This document shows, in pieces, positions 60,828 to 64,000 of a stretch of 64,000 nt of DNA. A program made the translations under genes and the position numbers. Below the pieces are notes generated by a model. That model was not told the origin of the DNA, made no database searches, and saw nothing but the letters and a program-made list of their open reading frames with translations. The number at the start of each line of letters is the position of its first letter. The stretch's first letter is position 1. This DNA is from Sulfitobacter dubius (GTDB taxonomy: Bacteria > Pseudomonadota > Alphaproteobacteria > Rhodobacterales > Rhodobacteraceae), in assembly GCF_900113435.1 (NCBI RefSeq), contig NZ_FOPG01000004.1:62001-126000 (forward strand), read 5' to 3'.

Positions 60828-62027
60828 TTATTCTGCGGGGGTCCGTTTGTCATGCTTGACCTCATCGAGCCAGAGCGAATGGTGCTGCTCTGCCCAACGT
60901 TCATCAACCTCGCCGTTGCCCATGGCGTCAAAGGCGCCCTCCATACCGAGTGTCCCGATATAGATGTGGCCCAAGATCACTGCCATCATCAGAAAGCCGA
61001 TGATCGCATGCCAGAGCTGTGCATATTGCATTTCGGCATGCGGGGTCAGATCGTCCTGCAAGGGACCAAGGCCCGCCGCGTCTGCCACGCCGATGTCGTT
61101 GATAAGGCCGAAGGTATGGCCAAAAAGCTGGATCTCAAAGGGGAACAACAGCGACAGGCCCGAAAGCGATACAGAGAAGCCCAAGAGGATCACGGCCCAG
61201 AAGACAATCTTTTGGCCGAAGTTAAACTTCTTCGCGGGCGGGTGTTTGTCGCCGATGAAACCGCCGCCTTGCTTGATCCAAACCCAGTCAGTCTTGTTCG
61301 GGATATTGTGCCAAATCCACATCACAAAGACCATGACGAGCGCGATCATAAAGGCCCATGAGACATTGTTGTGGATGAACTTGGACCCGGTCAGCAGGAC
61401 CGAGTTGAACTCATGCCCCAAGAGCGGAATGACCACCTTACGGCCAAAGAGCGTGGCCAAGCCTGTCAGGGCAAGCAGGATGAAAGACCCGGCCAGCATC
61501 CAATGGGCAAACCGTTCGATCGCTTTGAAGCGAGTGACGGTGCGCCCGACCTTGCCGCCTTCGATGCGGATCCGGCCTCGCAGAAGGTAAAAGAGCAGCA
61601 GCACGGCCAGCGTCCCGGCAAGAAGCCAAGCGCCGTAGGTTGCCAGCGGGCCTTGGCGGAATTGCTGCCACCACATCCCGTTGTCCTGTACGAGGACGCG
61701 GCCTGTCTTGTTCATCGTGCTCACGCGCACGGGCAATTCGTTATAGCGGATGCCACGCCACAGGTCCGGGTCCGACCGCCCGCCAAGCGGGCCAAGGCTT
61801 GGCACCGTTGCGGCGTCGCCCCCCAGATTGTTGCGCCGGAACCCGTCGTCAATCTCGGCCCCGTTTTGGCGGCGTTCGATGTCGGCCAAGTTCTGCGCGC
61901 CGCCGGTGTTGGCGCGGTCAATAGCCGAGGGGGTCGCGTTATCGGGCAGGCGCACGTCCTGCGCCGTGGCGCTGACCGGCAGCGCGGCCAAGGCGAGAAT
62001 GAAAAGAGCCATCAGGTGGCGCAGCAT
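60828..62027 (-). CDS. fdoI: Formate dehydrogenase gamma subunit (cytochrome b556)
   Basis: The 399-aa protein has a signal peptide (1-22, ending SATAQ). A long periplasmic N-terminal region (about 23-125) follows, then four or five TM helices carrying the heme histidines (ERFAHWMLAGSF, GHEFNSVLL, IHNNVSWAFM, HAIIGFLMM). It anchors FDH and passes electrons to quinone or a cytochrome. The N-terminal extension is longer than in E. coli FdoI (about 211 aa in total). Confidence 0.9.
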   Translation of the reverse strand: MLRHLMALFILALAALPVSATAQDVRLPDNATPSAIDRANTGGAQNLADIERRQNGAEIDDGFRRNNLGGDAATVPSLGPLGGRSDPDLWRGIRYNELPVRVSTMNKTGRVLVQDNGMWWQQFRQGPLATYGAWLLAGTLAVLLLFYLLRGRIRIEGGKVGRTVTRFKAIERFAHWMLAGSFILLALTGLATLFGRKVVIPLLGHEFNSVLLTGSKFIHNNVSWAFMIALVMVFVMWIWHNIPNKTDWVWIKQGGGFIGDKHPPAKKFNFGQKIVFWAVILLGFSVSLSGLSLLFPFEIQLFGHTFGLINDIGVADAAGLGPLQDDLTPHAEMQYAQLWHAIIGFLMMAVILGHIYIGTLGMEGAFDAMGNGEVDERWAEQHHSLWLDEVKHDKRTPAE

Positions 62028-62093
62028 GGGAAATCCCCCGGCTAGACAGATATGGAGAAAAGGGACGGCCCGGTCAGGCCGCCCCGAAAGCCG

Positions 62094-62687
62094 TTACTGG
62101 CCTTTTTGCTCGTAAGCCGTGCCCCAGCCCCAAGCGCCGGAGCCAAAGCCGCGCGCAACGACGCGCTCGCGGTAGATGTCAGAGACCATGTCGCCATCGC
62201 CGGCTAGCAGCGCCTTGGTCGAACACATCTCGGCGCAGATCGGCAGTTTGCCTTCCGCGATCCGGTTGCGGCCGTACTTCTGGAATTCGGCTTGGCTGTG
62301 GTTTTCCTCGGGGCCCCCGGCGCAGAAGGTGCATTTGTCCATCTTGCCGCGGCTGCCGAAGTTGCCAGCCTGCGGATACTGCGGCGCGCCAAAGGGGCAG
62401 GCGTAGAAGCAGTAACCGCAACCAATGCAGAGGTCCTTGGAGTGCAGCACGATGCCGTCGTCGGTCTGATAGAAACAATCCACCGGGCAGACCGCCATAC
62501 AGGGCGCGTCCGAGCAGTGCATACATGCAACCGAGATCGAGCGTTCGCCCGGCTGGCCGTCTTGAATGGTCACCACGCGGCGGCGGTTGATGCCCCAAGG
62601 GACTTCGTGTTCGTTCTTACAAGCCGTTACACATGCGTTGCATTCAATGCAGCGCTCGGCATCGCAGAGAAACTTTGCTCTTGCCAT
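62094..62687 (-). CDS. fdh3B: Formate dehydrogenase beta subunit (FDH3-type, four [4Fe-4S] clusters)
   Basis: The 197-aa ferredoxin-like subunit has four cysteine clusters: RCIECNACVTAC, CMHCSDAPCMAVCPVDC, CIGCGYCFYACPFG and CTFCAG with a later AEMCSTKAL. It transfers electrons from the molybdenum subunit to the cytochrome b. The short length and sequence match the FDH3 subunit beta family. It follows the alpha subunit gene by 12 bases. Confidence 0.93.
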   Translation of the reverse strand: MARAKFLCDAERCIECNACVTACKNEHEVPWGINRRRVVTIQDGQPGERSISVACMHCSDAPCMAVCPVDCFYQTDDGIVLHSKDLCIGCGYCFYACPFGAPQYPQAGNFGSRGKMDKCTFCAGGPEENHSQAEFQKYGRNRIAEGKLPICAEMCSTKALLAGDGDMVSDIYRERVVARGFGSGAWGWGTAYEQKGQ

Positions 62688-62699
62688 TCTCTTGTCTCC

Positions 62700-64000
62700 T
62701 TACGCTGGCATGATCTTGCAGAGAGTCGCTTTGGTCTCCTGCATTTGCGTGACTGAATCGTAACCGTAGGTTTGAACCGTGTTGGTGCTTTCGCCCAGTA
62801 CGATCGGGTCGGCCCCGTCGGGGTATTTGCCCCGCAGGCTTTCGCCTTCCATGTGCCCGCCGAAGTGGAAGGGCATGAAGGCCACGCCCTCGCCCACCCG
62901 TTCGGTGACCATGGCCATCACCTTGATCTTGCCACCCTCCGGGCCTTCGACCCAAACGTCAGCCCCGTCACGTACGCCCAGATTGTTGGCGTCACGGGTG
63001 TTGATCTCGATGAACATGTTCTGCTGCAACTCAGCAAGCCATGGGTTCGACCGGGTCTCGTCCCCGCCGCCCTCATATTCGACCAAGCGGCCAGAGGTGA
63101 GGATGATCGGGAATTCCTGCGAGAAGTCGTTCTTTTGGATCGAGGCATAGAGCGTCGGCACCCGCCAGAAGGTCTTGTCGTCATAGGTCGGATAATCCGC
63201 CACCAGATCGCGCCGGTTGGAATAGAGGGGCTCGCGGTGTTTTGGCACGGGATCGGGGAAGGTCCAGACCACGCAGCGGGCCTTGGCGTTGCCGAAGGGC
63301 GCGCAGCCGTGTTCAATCGCCACCCGCTGGATGCCGCCCGAGAGGTCGGTCTTCCAGTTGATGCCGCCAACTTGGGCCACGTAATCCGAATCCATCTCGC
63401 CCTGTTGCGAGGTTTCGCCGACTTCCTCTTGGCCATCGTCCGCATTCTCAGGCGCTTCATAGCCCGCGACGGCTTCGATACTCTGCCGTTCCTCTGCCGT
63501 CAGATCACCGTCCCAGCCGAGGTCCATTAGCATTTGCATGGTGAACTCAGGATAGCCGTCCTTGATCTCGGATCCTTTGGAATAGACGCCTTCGGCCAGC
63601 AGGTTCTCACCATCACGCTCAACCCCGAAACGGGCGCGGAAAGTCAGGCCGCCTTCGGCGACCGGCAGCGACATATCGTAAAGGTTCGCGGTGCCGGGGT
63701 GGTTCATTTCAGGCGTGCCCCAGCAAGGCCACGGCATCCCGTAGTAATCCCCATCTGCCGGGCCGCCGACGGCCCGCAGAGTGGTCTTGTCGAAGGTATG
63801 CTGGTTCTGCATGTGCATTTTCATCCGCTCGGGCGACTGCCCGGTATAGCCGATGGTCCACATGCCCTTGTTGAACTCGCGCGTTAGGTCTTCGACCAAC
63901 GGCTCTTCACCATTCACTTCGATATTGCGGAACATGCGATCTTCAAAGCCGAACTTCTTGGCGAACTTATAAAGGATCGTGTGATCCGGCAGGCTTTCGA
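62700..64000 (-). CDS. fdhA: Formate dehydrogenase alpha (catalytic) subunit, 5' end outside the window
   Basis: The reading frame is open to the right edge: about 433 codons of the C-terminal part are visible, and an internal ATG at 63935 is not the true start. The segment includes DSDYVAQVGGINW, the KHREPLYSNRRDLV stretch and the molydopterin-dinucleotide-binding domain ending in FMPFHFGGHMEGESL. The N-terminal Fe-S site, Cys or Sec active site and any Tat signal lie beyond 64000. Electrons would pass to the beta and gamma subunits encoded downstream. Confidence 0.9.
   Translation of the reverse strand, partial: ESLPDHTILYKFAKKFGFEDRMFRNIEVNGEEPLVEDLTREFNKGMWTIGYTGQSPERMKMHMQNQHTFDKTTLRAVGGPADGDYYGMPWPCWGTPEMNHPGTANLYDMSLPVAEGGLTFRARFGVERDGENLLAEGVYSKGSEIKDGYPEFTMQMLMDLGWDGDLTAEERQSIEAVAGYEAPENADDGQEEVGETSQQGEMDSDYVAQVGGINWKTDLSGGIQRVAIEHGCAPFGNAKARCVVWTFPDPVPKHREPLYSNRRDLVADYPTYDDKTFWRVPTLYASIQKNDFSQEFPIILTSGRLVEYEGGGDETRSNPWLAELQQNMFIEINTRDANNLGVRDGADVWVEGPEGGKIKVMAMVTERVGEGVAFMPFHFGGHMEGESLRGKYPDGADPIVLGESTNTVQTYGYDSVTQMQETKATLCKIMPA

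Overview
The window looks like chromosomal DNA of a Roseobacter-group alphaproteobacterium (Rhodobacteraceae). The evidence is high GC with strong third-position bias, dense overlapping operons, several TRAP transporters, FCD-type GntR regulators, an FDH3-type formate dehydrogenase and a DUF2793 tail-fibre-like gene. The genus cannot be fixed from sequence alone. I see no rRNA, tRNA, CRISPR array, insertion sequence or intact prophage. No stretch over 300 bases lacks a gene.

Layout. (1) 1-3.1 kb: a YgiC/YgiB-like pair, a bestrophin-family channel and a 52-residue histidine-rich microprotein. (2) 3.1-6.6 kb: a beta-keto acid cleavage enzyme (BKACE), a 3-hydroxyacyl-CoA-dehydrogenase-like enzyme, an SDR and a LysR regulator, with GTGATAAG-containing inverted repeats at both ends. 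(3) 6.6-30.6 kb: a large sugar-acid / 2-hydroxyacid catabolic island. It holds a LarA-family nickel-dependent racemase/epimerase and all three cofactor maturation proteins (LarB, LarC, LarE). It also holds a UxaA/GarD-type dehydratase, an IlvD/Edd-type aldonate dehydratase (L-arabinonate dehydratase-like), a DapA-family lyase, a RraA-family protein, an HpaI-family aldolase, a 2-oxoglutarate-semialdehyde-type dehydrogenase, a D-2-hydroxyacid dehydrogenase, three FCD-GntR regulators, a TAXI-TRAP importer, a ThDP enzyme, an FAD-linked 2-hydroxyacid dehydrogenase and an SDR. A TetR plus MDR-oxidoreductase pair closes the region. (4) 30.8-36.0 kb: a complete urease operon ureDA-orf65-BCEFG. (5) 36.1-38.9 kb: UDP-glucose dehydrogenase and an orphan tail-fibre-like gene. 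(6) 38.9-44.9 kb: an EutB/EutC-like pair, a DauR/YheO-like regulator, an ArgE-family deacetylase, an aminotransferase and a serine hydrolase. (7) 45.0-50.2 kb: the methionine-gamma-lyase module mdeR-mdeA-mdeB, then an isoaspartyl peptidase. (8) 50.2-56.8 kb: two TRAP systems. (9) 56.9-59.1 kb: a cystine-type ABC importer. (10) 59.3-64 kb: an NtrC-like response regulator without a recognisable GAFTGA loop, beside an FDH3-type formate dehydrogenase whose catalytic subunit runs off the right edge.

How the genes work together. In the island, the sequence suggests that an acid imported by the TAXI-TRAP system is stereochemically adjusted by LarA (inference). It would then be dehydrated by the IlvD- or UxaA-type enzyme. 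The product would be taken to 2-oxoglutarate by the DapA-family lyase and the semialdehyde dehydrogenase, or split by the HpaI-type aldolase. A shared 13-bp motif, AACTGATATATTA, lies in both divergent promoter regions (10719-10731 and 14967-14979) and ties the LarA and IlvD operons into one predicted regulon of the GntR protein between them. The window encodes two nickel enzymes (LarA and urease) but no recognisable nickel importer. The most interesting candidates are the Lar-linked acid pathway, the histidine-rich microproteins and the GAFTGA-less regulator.
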